From Micromonospora sp. MP36 (GTDB taxonomy: Bacteria; Actinomycetota; Actinomycetes; Mycobacteriales; Micromonosporaceae), in contig NZ_VSFA01000010.1 of assembly GCF_008119785.1 (NCBI RefSeq), positions 1-64,000 on the forward strand: a stretch of 64,000 nucleotides of DNA, read 5' to 3'. Shown piece after piece: positions 1 through 8,194 of this stretch. The notes beneath the pieces are model-generated. The model had not been told where the DNA came from. It ran no database searches and worked only from the letters and a program-made list of their open reading frames with translations. The first letter of the stretch is position 1. The number at the start of each line of letters is the position of its first letter. The position numbers and the translations under genes are program-made.

Positions 1-1040
1 TTGTACTTGTCGCGCCGCTGCTCGCCCTCCCGGGCGGCCCGCACGGCGCCGGTGATCGCGTCACCGCGGCGCAGGCCGTACTTCTTGATCTGGGACATCG
101 AGACGTACACGTCGTTCGGGCCGGCCAGGTAGCCGGTGGTCCGGACGAAGGCGTAGTTGTCGAGCACGTCGATGATGCCGGCGACCGGTACGAGGACCTC
201 GTCCTCGCCGACCTGCGGCTCGCGGCCGCCCTCGCCGCCCTCGGCGCGCTCGCCGCGGCCACGCCGGCGGTCACGGAACCGGCTGCGCCGGCCGCGCCGG
301 CCGCCGCCCTCGCCGTCCTCGTCGCCGTCGTTGTCGCGCTCGGCGCGCTGGCCCCGCTCGCCGCCGCGCTCGCCGCGCTCGGCACGTTCGCCCCGCTCGG
401 CCCGCTCGGCCCGCTCGGCGCGCTCGCCGCGCTCGGCACGTTCGCCCCGCTCGCCCCGCTCGGCGCGCTCGGCGCGCTCGCCCCGCTCGGCGCGCTCGCC
501 CCGCTCGGCACGTTCGCCGCGCTCGGCACGCTCGCCGCCGCGCTCCCGGCCACGGCCCTCGCCGCGCTCGGCCCGCTCGCCGGTCTCGGCGGGGGCCTCC
601 TCAGCACGCGGCTCGGCCGGCCCCGCCTCGGTGGTCGCGGCGGTCGCGGCGGCCCGGCCACGCCGGCTCCGGGTGCGACCCTCGGTCGCCTCGGCGACGG
701 GCGCCTGCTCGGCCGGGCGGCGCTCGGTCTCGGCCCGCTCCTCGCGGACCTCGGCGTGCACCTCTTCCCGGGCCGGAGCGGCCGCGGCGGCGACCTCGGC
801 CCGCGGTCGAGGGGTGCCGGCGGCGGCGCCGCCCTGCCGCTCGGTGATCGCGCTGATCAGCTCGCCCTTGCGCATGCGAGCCGTACCAGAGATGCCGAGC
901 GACGCGGCCAGGCTCTGCAGCTCAGGCAGCAGCATCGCCGAAAGGCCGGTACCGCTGCGCCGACGGCGAGTGGGGGCCGCGGTGGTGGCTTCGCCAGCGA
1001 CGTTGGAAACATCCGACGTCACGTCGGTGGTGTCGCTCAA
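1..1040 (-). CDS. rho: Transcription termination factor Rho, 5' part (cut by window edge)
   Basis: ATP-dependent RNA helicase that terminates transcription. Only the N-terminal part (about 346 codons) is here; the ATPase core lies beyond base 1. The N-terminus holds a Rho_N/SAP-like helix region (LPELQSLAASLGI...GELISAI). A long low-complexity insert of R, E, A and G follows, then the start of the cold-shock-like RNA-binding domain (GIIDVLDNYAFVRTTGYL, DVYVSMSQIKKYGLRRGD). I chose the TTG at 1040-1038 because a GGAAGGA ribosome site lies just upstream and the reading begins MSDTTDVTSDV; no ATG or GTG fits better. Such inserts are known in actinobacterial Rho. It lies downstream of thrB on the same strand. 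Confidence 0.93.
   Translation of the reverse strand, partial: MSDTTDVTSDVSNVAGEATTAAPTRRRRSGTGLSAMLLPELQSLAASLGISGTARMRKGELISAITERQGGAAAGTPRPRAEVAAAAAPAREEVHAEVREERAETERRPAEQAPVAEATEGRTRSRRGRAAATAATTEAGPAEPRAEEAPAETGERAERGEGRGRERGGERAERGERAERGERAERGERAERAERGERGERAERGERAERAERAERGERAERGERGGERGQRAERDNDGDEDGEGGGRRGRRSRFRDRRRGRGERAEGGEGGREPQVGEDEVLVPVAGIIDVLDNYAFVRTTGYLAGPNDVYVSMSQIKKYGLRRGDAITGAVRAAREGEQRRDKY
342..545 (-). repeat. Tandem hexapeptide-coding repeat inside rho (RAERGE units)
   Basis: Near-perfect tandem units read RAERGE/RGERAE on the minus strand, made of 18-bp DNA blocks of the type CGCTCGGCGCGCTCGCCC. The product is an alternating +/- charged, disordered segment between the N-terminal helices and the RNA-binding domain of Rho. 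The high unit identity suggests slippage could change the copy number. Confidence 0.8.
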
Positions 1041-1334
1041 TGGATTCCTTCCCTCGATAGGCCGGGGCTGCCCGGAGTCGAAACCAGGTGGCCGGGCGGC
1101 CTCGGTGCACCCGCCTCGCATGGACGCGTCGCGGGAGTCTGTGACACAGCAGCCGGTCGGTTTCCCGACTCACCAGCGGCGGTGAGCAGGTCTCGCCGTC
1201 TGCGGCGACCTGTGGAAACTGCGGTGCGGCGTAGGCCTTTGGCAGGGGTGACGGGCTGACCGCCGAGAGCTTCGGGGGTGCGCCGCCCCGCAGGAGATCG
1301 CATGCTTCGCGGCTGTGCTGAGTCTAGAGCGTAA
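1041..1334 (-). promoter_or_regulatory. Long rho leader between thrB and rho
   Basis: 294 bases separate the thrB stop from the rho start and hold no convincing ORF. A TAGACT -10-like hexamer (minus strand) lies at 1326-1321, immediately after thrB. If used, it gives rho a 5' leader of about 270 nt. Long leaders are where Rho autoregulation acts in E. coli; autoregulation here is inference only. No good -35 was seen. Confidence 0.35.
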
Positions 1335-2279
1335 TCAACTCTTCCGACCTGCGGCAACAGGGTCCCGCTCGGCGTGTCCAAGTCTACCCCGGGCGACCCG
1401 GGCACCGCTGACGTCTATGGGCAACTCCCAGCACTGCCAATCTGTTCCCGCCTGGAATCCCGCCGGTACCTCGGTCAGGGCCAGGACCGTGGGGCCCGCC
1501 CCACTGACCACAGCCGCCACACCCGCCTCACGCAGCGCGGCGACCAGGGCGGCCGTCGCCGGCATCCCCCCGGCCCGGTAGTCCTGGTGCAGCCGGTCGA
1601 CCGTGGCCGGCAGCAGCAGCGCCGGATCGGCGGTCAGCGCGTGCACCAGCAGGGCCGCGCGTCCGGCGGTCAGGGCCGCGTCGGCGTGCGGCACGGTGGC
1701 CGGCAGCGCGGCCCGGGCGACGGCGGTCAGGCCGCGCTCGCCGGGCACGAAGACGGTGGGGCGGACGCCGTCCGCCACGGGCAGCGACACCGCCCGGGCA
1801 CCGCCCGGCTCGGTCCAGGCGACGGTGAAGCCACCGAGCAGGCAGGGCGCGACGTTGTCGGGGTGGCCCTCGATCCCGGCGGCCAGCCGGAGCGCGGTGT
1901 CGTCGTCCAGCGTCGCCGCGCCGTCGTCGACCAGCGCGCGGGCCAGCAGCACCCCGGCGACGATGGCCGCAGAGGAGGAACCCAGGCCCCGGGCCTGCGG
2001 GATCCGGTTGACGCACTCCAGAGACAGCCCGGGCGGCTGGATGCCCAGCACGTCGAAGGTGGCGCGCATGGCGCGTACCACCAGGTGCCGGTCGCCGTCC
2101 GGCAGCTCGCCGGCGCCCTCCCCGGTCACCACCACCCGGGCCCCGCCGGCGGTCACCTCGGCCGCCACGTCGTCATAGAGCCCCAGGGCCAACCCGAGCG
2201 AGTCGAAGCCGGGGCCTAGGTTCGCGCTGGTCGCGGGCACCCGGACCCGTACGGGACCGGAGGCGAGAGTCATCGGCAC
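1335..2279 (-). CDS. thrB: Homoserine kinase
   Basis: GHMP-family kinase that phosphorylates homoserine with ATP to O-phosphohomoserine, the substrate of ThrC. The 314 residues begin with the N-terminal substrate segment VRVPATSANLGPGFDSLGLALG. The ATP-binding GHMP motif GLGSSSAAI is near residue 98, and the C-terminal motif VSGAGPTVLAL near 258. Length is normal for the family. The GTG at 2279 is preferred because TAGCAT lies six bases before it, as for a leaderless start; an ATG two codons later is the alternative. It is separated from thrC by about 5.9 kb of transporter and deacetylase genes, an unusual arrangement, and rho follows it. Confidence 0.95.
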   Translation of the reverse strand: MPMTLASGPVRVRVPATSANLGPGFDSLGLALGLYDDVAAEVTAGGARVVVTGEGAGELPDGDRHLVVRAMRATFDVLGIQPPGLSLECVNRIPQARGLGSSSAAIVAGVLLARALVDDGAATLDDDTALRLAAGIEGHPDNVAPCLLGGFTVAWTEPGGARAVSLPVADGVRPTVFVPGERGLTAVARAALPATVPHADAALTAGRAALLVHALTADPALLLPATVDRLHQDYRAGGMPATAALVAALREAGVAAVVSGAGPTVLALTEVPAGFQAGTDWQCWELPIDVSGARVARGRLGHAERDPVAAGRKS

Positions 2280-2285
2280 CGGCTC

Positions 2286-2291
2286 ATGCTA
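2286..2291 (-). promoter_or_regulatory. -10-like TAGCAT, probable leaderless promoter of thrB
   Basis: The hexamer TAGCAT (minus strand) ends six bases before the GTG start of thrB, the spacing seen in leaderless actinobacterial genes. There is no clear -35 and no Shine-Dalgarno site. This fits thrB having its own promoter, away from thrC. Confidence 0.45.
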
Positions 2292-2356
2292 GGACCCCGC
2301 CCCGACAACGCGCCGATTCGCCCGGACCGTGGGAAGTGATCAGCTCCGCTCGCCGG

Positions 2357-3601
2357 TCAGGGAGTGCGGCTGGGCTCCGGCTCCGCCGCCGGGTCGGTGA
2401 GCGAGAGCCGCCGGGTGGCGAGCCGCCAGCCCAGCGCGTAGACCACGGTGACCAGGCCGCAGCCGGCCAGCACGGTCCGCTCGCTGACCTTGTCCACCAC
2501 CAGGGCCACCGCCAGCTGACTGACCGAGATGGCAAGCGTCGCCAGCATCATGTCGGTGGCGAAGACCCGCCCCCGCAGGTGGTCCGGCACCTCGCCCTGG
2601 AGGGCGTAGTTGGACAGCACCCAGTTGCTGCCGCCGCCGAGGTGGGCCAGGAAGACCAGCACCAGCACCAGCGGGAACCAGGCGACCACCGACACCCCGA
2701 GGTAGGCCAGACCGTAGAGGGACATGGACAGTGCCAGCCCGGTGAGCAGCCAGGCCCGGTTGGCGAGCACCCGGCGCATCAGGATCGGGCCGACCAGCGC
2801 CCCGGCGCCCCGGGAGGCGAAGAGCAGCCCGGTGCCGACCGCCCCGACGCCGTACAACCCGGCGAGGAGCGGGAAGACGGTCAGCACGCCGTTGCCCAGG
2901 CCGACCGCCGACTTCACCGTGACCAGGGCGAGCACCCGGGGCCGCTGCGCGATGTAACGCAGCGCCTCGCGGATCGCCGGCCAGGTGCGTGCGGGCGTCT
3001 GCGCCGGGTCGCGGGGGGCCTGCAACGGCCGGCGGATCAGCGTGGCCAGGCCGGCCGCCACCACCAGGCCGCCCGCCGCCACCCAGAAGCTGACGTACGC
3101 GCCGGCCGCCGCGCTGATCATGCCGCCGAGCGAGGCGCCGACCACGGTCATGGTGCCCCAGGCGGAGCCCGCCACGGCGTTGCCGGCGGCCAGGTCCGCC
3201 GGGTCGAGCACGTTGGGCAGGGCGGCCTGGGCGGCCGGCGAGTAGAACGCCTTCGCCACCGCCATGGCCGCGATCGCCACCAGGGCCAGCCAGGCTGTCC
3301 GGGGGCCGCGGACGCCGAGCAGCAGCAGGACGCCGGCCAGCGCGGCGAGGTTCGCCGCGATCATGATCTTCCGCCGGTCGAACCGGTCGGCGATGGTGCC
3401 GGTGTACGGCAACAGCAGCGCGGTCATGCCGGTGTCCACGGCGAGCACCAGCGCGCCCCAGACCCCGCTGCCGGTCAGCTCCGGCAGGAGGACCAGCAGC
3501 GGCACCATGACGAACCAGTCGGAGCCGAACACCACCAGCTCGGCGAGGAAGAGGTTGCGGAAGTCACGGTTGCGGACGAGGACCGAGACGGTGGGTGACA
3601 C
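2357..3601 (-). CDS. MFS exporter, MFS_3/EntS-like
   Basis: A 414-residue membrane protein with about 12 hydrophobic segments. It carries the MFS loop 2-3 signature in the form GTIADRFDRRKIMI (residues about 70-83). The overall pattern resembles Enterobactin-exporter or macrolide-efflux-like MFS proteins; the substrate cannot be told from sequence. It starts with GTG 23 bases after the stop of the deacetylase gene, so both may share a transcript, but TAGGGT six bases upstream also suggests its own leaderless start. It lies in the block that splits thrC from thrB. Confidence 0.85.
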   Translation of the reverse strand: MSPTVSVLVRNRDFRNLFLAELVVFGSDWFVMVPLLVLLPELTGSGVWGALVLAVDTGMTALLLPYTGTIADRFDRRKIMIAANLAALAGVLLLLGVRGPRTAWLALVAIAAMAVAKAFYSPAAQAALPNVLDPADLAAGNAVAGSAWGTMTVVGASLGGMISAAAGAYVSFWVAAGGLVVAAGLATLIRRPLQAPRDPAQTPARTWPAIREALRYIAQRPRVLALVTVKSAVGLGNGVLTVFPLLAGLYGVGAVGTGLLFASRGAGALVGPILMRRVLANRAWLLTGLALSMSLYGLAYLGVSVVAWFPLVLVLVFLAHLGGGSNWVLSNYALQGEVPDHLRGRVFATDMMLATLAISVSQLAVALVVDKVSERTVLAGCGLVTVVYALGWRLATRRLSLTDPAAEPEPSRTP

Positions 3602-3607
3602 GCCGGA

Positions 3608-3613
3608 ACCCTA
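3608..3613 (-). promoter_or_regulatory. -10-like TAGGGT before the MFS start
   Basis: TAGGGT on the minus strand lies exactly six bases before the GTG at 3601, within the 23-base gap to the upstream gene. It fits the leaderless pattern repeated across this window. No -35 was recognised. Confidence 0.4.
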
Positions 3614-3624
3614 CCCCCGGCCGG

Positions 3625-4434
3625 TCAGACCACGGCCGCGTGGCGGAGCAGTTGGGAGACCGTGACGAAGGTGTAGCCGCGGGCCCGCAGCCCGTTGATC
3701 ATGTCGGGCAGGCCACGCAGCGCCACCAGCCGCCGCTGCGTGCCGACGTCGTGGCCGAGCAGGATGGTGCCGGGCTGCACGTCGGCGACGATCCGCCGGG
3801 CGTGCCCAGCCGGGTCGTTGGGGAACTCCCCCTCGACCATCTGCAACGTCCACAGCACCAGCCGGTAGTCCAGCCGGGCGGCGGCGTGCAGCACCGCTCC
3901 GCCCAGGTGCCCCCACGGCGGGCGGATCAGGCGGGGCGCCACCCCCGTCGCCTGGACGATCGCCTCGTGGCTGCGCCGCAGGTCGTCGTACGCGGTGTGG
4001 GCGTCCATCCGGGCCAGGTCGTGATGGGCCCAGCTGTGGTTGCCCACCTCGTGCCGACCGAGCCGGCCGCGCACCAGCGCGGCGTGCTCCCGGGCCCGCA
4101 CGCCGACCAGGAAGAAGGTGGCCGGGACGGCGTACTTCTCCAGGGTGTCGAGCACCATCGGCGTCCACTGTGGCAGCGGCCCGTCGTCGAAGGTGAGCGC
4201 GATCAGGCGCTCGGTGGTGCGTACGCCCCAGACGACCTCGACCGCGCCGGAGCCGACCTCCTGGTGGCGGCTGCCCAGCGTGGCGCTGGCCGGCCCGCCG
4301 GCGATCGGCAGCCGGCGGTCGGCGATCCAGGTGGTCTGCGAGGTCCCGGCGGCGCCCAGCGCGGCGCCCCCGGCCAGCAGGGCGGTACGACGCAGCACCG
4401 CCCGCCGGTCCCACCGGCTCACGCCGTCCGCCAT
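3625..4434 (-). CDS. Secreted polysaccharide deacetylase (NodB family)
   Basis: Metal-dependent CE4 deacetylase for N-acetylated cell-wall or chitin-type sugars, acting outside the membrane. The ATG at 4434 is chosen because it gives a short basic N-terminus with a Tat-like signal (RRAVLRRTALLAGGAALGAAG); an upstream in-frame GTG at 4491 is possible. NodB motifs: TFDDGP (motif 1, catalytic Asp), GNHSWAHHD (motif 2, metal His), RPPWG (motif 3) and LLGHD (motif 5). Motif 4 is unusual (VLWTLQMVEG rather than an Asp-Trp form). About 269 residues. It precedes the MFS gene in the same orientation. Confidence 0.88.
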   Translation of the reverse strand: MADGVSRWDRRAVLRRTALLAGGAALGAAGTSQTTWIADRRLPIAGGPASATLGSRHQEVGSGAVEVVWGVRTTERLIALTFDDGPLPQWTPMVLDTLEKYAVPATFFLVGVRAREHAALVRGRLGRHEVGNHSWAHHDLARMDAHTAYDDLRRSHEAIVQATGVAPRLIRPPWGHLGGAVLHAAARLDYRLVLWTLQMVEGEFPNDPAGHARRIVADVQPGTILLGHDVGTQRRLVALRGLPDMINGLRARGYTFVTVSQLLRHAAVV

Positions 4435-4737
4435 GGCCCCGCCCCCGCTCCGGCCGGCCGCGAAAGCGGGAGCGGCCGACACGCGCAGCACGTGTCAACT
4501 CACTCACGGTACAGCCCGACGTCGCCGTCCACGGTCCCCTCGCGCCGCCGTCCGCCTCTGATCCGGAAAGAACCGCCGTCCGCCCGCCTCTGGCCGGAGC
4601 GGCGGGTGGACGTGGCGGGCAAGGGTGGCGCCCCTGGACGGTGCCGATCGAAAAGAGTGGCCAGCCGACGCGGGATGGCCACTCTTTCCGGGAAGCTGCG
4701 CGTACCCGGGCCCGAAGGCCCCGGTGCGGCGGGCGGG
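4435..4737. other. Intergenic region between deacetylase and RND genes
   Basis: 303 bases without a convincing gene. It holds the strong RND-gene terminator hairpin at 4652-4687. A perfect TTGACA on the minus strand (4498-4493) could be a -35 for the deacetylase gene, but no good -10 was found at the right distance. Confidence 0.5.
4652..4687. terminator. Hairpin terminator after the RND gene
   Basis: A perfect 12-bp stem, AAAGAGTGGCCA at 4652-4663 with TGGCCACTCTTT at 4676-4687, and a 12-base loop. On the minus strand the stem ends in TTTT. It sits 51 bases beyond the RND stop codon. Confidence 0.8.
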
Positions 4738-7700
4738 TCAGTCGGTGGGTGGGAGGGGGGAGCGGCGGCTCTTCGGGAGCCGGAGCACCTCGAACTGGTC
4801 CGTAGCGTCGAGCAGCGCGGCGGACGGGGCCGGCCGGGCCGGCGGCGCGGCGGCCGGCGCGGGAGCCTCGGCCGGCGGCGCGCCGGCACCGACCGGGACC
4901 GGGACGTGGACCGGCTCCCGCGCCGGCTCCGGGGTGCCCCGGCGGCGGACCCGAGCCGCGCGCAACGACTCCTTGGTCCGCTCCACCATCGTGTAGAGGG
5001 TCGGCACCAGGATCAGCGTCAGCAGCGTCGAGCTGATCAGGCCGCCGATCACCACGATCGCCAGCGGCCGGGAGATGAAGCCGCCCTCGCCGGTGAGGCC
5101 GAAGGCCATCGGGAGCAGCGCGAATACCGTGGCGACCGCGGTCATCAGGATCGGCCGCAGCCGCCGCCGGCCGCCCTCGACCACCGCCTCGGTGACGACC
5201 ATCCCCCGGGCCCGGTACTGGTTGACCAGGTCGAGCAACACGATCGCGTTGGTCACCACGATGCCGACCAGCATGAGCACGCCGATCAGCGCCGGTACGC
5301 CCAGCGGCGTCCCGGTGGCCAGCAGCAGCGCGATCGCGCCGGTGGCCGCGAACGGCACGGAGACCAGCAGGATCAGCGCCTGGGTCAGGCTGCGGAAAGT
5401 ACCGACCATGATCAGGAAGACGATCGCGATCGCGGCCAGCACGGCCAGCCCCAGGTCGGCGAAGGCGTCCTTCTGGTCGGCGCTGACGCCGCCGATGGCG
5501 ACCGTCGCCCCGGGCAGGTCCAGCGCGTCCAGCCGCTTCTGCAGCTCCTGGGTGGTGGCACCGAGGTTGGCGCCGGTGGCCGCACCGGTGACCGAGACGC
5601 TCCGCTCGCCGTCGATCCGGGTCACCTGCTGCGGGCCCTCGACCTGGTTGACGTCGGCGATGGCCTCCAGCTTCACCGGGCCGACCGGCAACGCCCGCAG
5701 TTCGGCCAGGCTCAGCGGCGGCCGCGTGCCGGTGCTGAGCACCACGTTCAGCGGCCGACCGTCCAGCGTGACCTGCCCCAGCGGGGCGCCCCGGTACGCC
5801 TGCGCGACCAGTTGCCCGACGGCCGCCTCGGTGAGCCCGGCCCGGGCCGCGGCGACCCGGTCCACGGTCACCTCGACCCGGGGCACCCGGCTGGCGAGGC
5901 TGGTGGCGACGTCCTCGACGCCCGGCGTGCCGGCCATCGCGTCCCGGACGGCCTCGGCGGCCCGGGTCAGCGTCTCCTGGTCGGCGGCCTGCACGACCAC
6001 CTCGAGCTGGCTGGCGGAGCCGGCGTTCTGCCCGGCGCCGAAGCTCAGCTCACCCACCTCCGGGCCGAGCGCGTCGAACTCCGCGCGGAGGGTCCGCCGG
6101 ACCTTCGCGGCGTCGGTGTCCGCGGTGAGCGCCACCGAGTAGGAGGCGGTGTTGTTGCCGCCGCCACCCGCCCACGGATTGTCGGTGCCGCCCGCGCTGA
6201 CCTGGTAGGTCTTCACCCCCGGCGTACGCCGGAGCACCTCCTCGACCCGCGCGGCGGCCTGGTCGGTGCCGGTGAGCCCGGTGCCCGCCGGCAGCTCCTG
6301 CCGGATGGCCAGGGTGTCCTGGCCGGAGTCGTCCAGGAAGTTGGTCTCCAGCTTCTGGGCCAGGCCGAACGTGCCGAGCAGCACCAGCAGGCCCAGACCC
6401 ACGGTGGCCCAGCGGGTGCCCCGGGAGCGGGTGGCGAAGCCGATCGCGGGCAGGTACGCCCGCTGCAACGGGCTGCGCAGCTCCTTCTCCTCGGCCGCCC
6501 GGCGGGCCGCGGCGTCGTCCACCCCGCCCGCGCGCGGCCTCAGGAACCAGTACGCCAGCACCGGAATCACGGTCAGCGAGACCAGCAGCGAGGCGAGCAG
6601 GGCCACCGTCACGGTGATCGCGAACGGCGCGAAGAGCTGCCCGACGAAGCCGCCCACCAGCGCGATCGGCGCGAACACGGCGACCGTGGTGAGCGTCGAG
6701 GCGGTCACCGCGCCGGCCACCTCGCGGACCGCGCCGAGGATCGCCTCCCGCTTCGGCTCGCCGTACTCCAGGTGCCGCTTGATGTTCTCCAGCACCACGA
6801 TCGAGTCGTCGACGACCCGCCCGACGGCGATGGTCAGCGCGCCGAGGGTGAGCAGGTTGAGCGAGTGGTCGCCGGCCCAGAGCACGATGAGCGCGACCAG
6901 CACCGACAGCGGGATGGAGACCACGGTGACCACGGTGGAGCGGATCGAGAGCAGGAAGACCAGGATCACCACCACCGCCATGAGCAGGCCGAGCAGGCCC
7001 TCGGTGGTGAGGCTCTCGATGGACCGCTCGACGAACGGGGCCTGGTCGAAGACCACGGTGAGGTCGGCGCCGGAGGCGGCCGAGAGCGCGTCGAGCCGGT
7101 CCCGGATGTCGTGCGAGATGCCGACCGCGTTGCCGTCCGGGGTGGCGGTGACGGCGATGCCGAGGCTCGGCTTGCCGTTGGTCCGGGTGAACCCGGTGGC
7201 CGGGGCGAGCTGCTGCTCCACCCGGGCCACGTCGCCGAGGCGTACCGGGGCGGCGGGGGCGGTGGTGAGCACGATGCCGCGCAGCTCGTCCACGGTCCGG
7301 ATCGGGGTGCCGACCTGGACCGGGAGCGACCGGCTCCCGTCGGCCACCGCGCCGGCCGGCACCGCGACGCCGTTGGTCTTGAGCGCCTGGGCGATCGCGG
7401 TGGGCGCCAGCCGGGCCGCGGCCAGCTTGACCGGGTCGGGGGTGACCAGCACGACCTGGTCGCGGGTGCCGGTCACCGCGACCGTCCGGACCCCGTCCAG
7501 CCCCTCCAGCTCGGGTACGACGGTCCGGCGCAGCTGCTCCGCCAGCGCCTGCTCGTCCGCGCCGCCGGTCGCGGCCACCACCACGGCCGGCAGGTCGTCG
7601 GTGCTGCCGGCGATGACCTGCGGGTCCACCCCCTGGGGCAGTTGCCCGTCGATGCGGTTCAACGCGGTCTGCATCTTGTTGACCACGTCGTCCAGGTCGG

Positions 7701-7998
7701 TGCCGAACGCGTACTGCACCTGGACGGTGGTGGAGCCCTCCCGGGAGGTCGAGGTGACCTTCTCCAGCCCCGGGATGCCCTGGAGGCTGTTCTCGATCGG
7801 CTCGGTGACCTGGGACTCCACGATCTCCGGCGCGGCGCCCGGGTACGCCGCCACGATGAACGCGGTGGGGAACTCCAGCGACGGCAGGAGCTGCTGCTTC
7901 AGCGACGGTACGGCGAACGCCCCGAACGCCGTGGTGACCAGCGCGATGAGGGCGATCAGCCCTCGGTTGGCGAGGCTGAATCTGGCGAGCAGCGACAT
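4738..7998 (-). CDS. RND multidrug efflux protein, HAE1/AcrB-SwrC type
   Basis: A 1086-residue inner-membrane transporter, proton-driven. The N-terminal TM1 (LIALIALVTTAFGAFAV) is followed by the porter motif LPSLEFP..FIVAAYPGAAPE..ES.VT.PIE typical of the AcrB family. The TM4 region carries the proton-relay pair in GRVVDDSIVVLENI. A second half repeats the plan and ends with TM10-12 (LMLVGIVVTNAIVLLD). The C-terminal about 80 residues are Pro/Ala-rich and cytoplasmic. No adaptor or outer-membrane partner gene is adjacent, as expected in Gram-positives (compare SwrC). An AGGAG site lies 12 bases before the ATG. It belongs to the block between thrC and thrB. Confidence 0.93.
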   Translation of the reverse strand: MSLLARFSLANRGLIALIALVTTAFGAFAVPSLKQQLLPSLEFPTAFIVAAYPGAAPEIVESQVTEPIENSLQGIPGLEKVTSTSREGSTTVQVQYAFGTDLDDVVNKMQTALNRIDGQLPQGVDPQVIAGSTDDLPAVVVAATGGADEQALAEQLRRTVVPELEGLDGVRTVAVTGTRDQVVLVTPDPVKLAAARLAPTAIAQALKTNGVAVPAGAVADGSRSLPVQVGTPIRTVDELRGIVLTTAPAAPVRLGDVARVEQQLAPATGFTRTNGKPSLGIAVTATPDGNAVGISHDIRDRLDALSAASGADLTVVFDQAPFVERSIESLTTEGLLGLLMAVVVILVFLLSIRSTVVTVVSIPLSVLVALIVLWAGDHSLNLLTLGALTIAVGRVVDDSIVVLENIKRHLEYGEPKREAILGAVREVAGAVTASTLTTVAVFAPIALVGGFVGQLFAPFAITVTVALLASLLVSLTVIPVLAYWFLRPRAGGVDDAAARRAAEEKELRSPLQRAYLPAIGFATRSRGTRWATVGLGLLVLLGTFGLAQKLETNFLDDSGQDTLAIRQELPAGTGLTGTDQAAARVEEVLRRTPGVKTYQVSAGGTDNPWAGGGGNNTASYSVALTADTDAAKVRRTLRAEFDALGPEVGELSFGAGQNAGSASQLEVVVQAADQETLTRAAEAVRDAMAGTPGVEDVATSLASRVPRVEVTVDRVAAARAGLTEAAVGQLVAQAYRGAPLGQVTLDGRPLNVVLSTGTRPPLSLAELRALPVGPVKLEAIADVNQVEGPQQVTRIDGERSVSVTGAATGANLGATTQELQKRLDALDLPGATVAIGGVSADQKDAFADLGLAVLAAIAIVFLIMVGTFRSLTQALILLVSVPFAATGAIALLLATGTPLGVPALIGVLMLVGIVVTNAIVLLDLVNQYRARGMVVTEAVVEGGRRRLRPILMTAVATVFALLPMAFGLTGEGGFISRPLAIVVIGGLISSTLLTLILVPTLYTMVERTKESLRAARVRRRGTPEPAREPVHVPVPVGAGAPPAEAPAPAAAPPARPAPSAALLDATDQFEVLRLPKSRRSPLPPTD

Positions 7999-8100
7999 CG
8001 GCGTGGCTCACTCCTGGGATGGGGTCTGCGGGGTTGCCCAAAGTCTGCCCCACCCCATCCCTCCACTTCGCACCCACCCACCCCCGCCCGCAGCCCCGTT

Positions 8101-8155
8101 GATCATGAGGTTAGCGGCGAAGAGAGCGCTTTCGCGTGCCGCCAACTTCATGATC
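8101..8155. repeat. Dispersed intergenic palindrome, copy A (GATCATGAGGTT type)
   Basis: Left arm GATCATGAGGTTAGCGGC at 8101-8118 and right arm GCCGCCAACTTCATGATC at 8138-8155 form an 18-bp imperfect stem (two non-Watson-Crick positions) with a 19-base loop. It lies between thrC (ends 8195) and the RND start (7998). A near-identical copy is at 16243-16303. Compensated arms with variable loops point to a REP-like or terminator-like element family. Confidence 0.8.
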
Positions 8156-8194
8156 GCCGAGGCGCGGGGGTCGGCGACCGGGGTCGGGGACCGG

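Noticed and set aside
342..545. Possible CRISPR or non-coding satellite array
   Set aside because: No spacers; the period is a multiple of three and the frame encodes a continuous part of Rho.
922..1173. Minus-strand small ORF in the rho leader
   Set aside because: It overlaps the rho start in another frame, is Arg/His-rich, and has no ribosome site or family resemblance.
157..1185. Plus-strand ORF with Arg-Ser-Pro repeats
   Set aside because: It is the antisense shadow of the Rho insert; the minus-strand reading gives a proper Rho N-terminus and RNA-binding domain.
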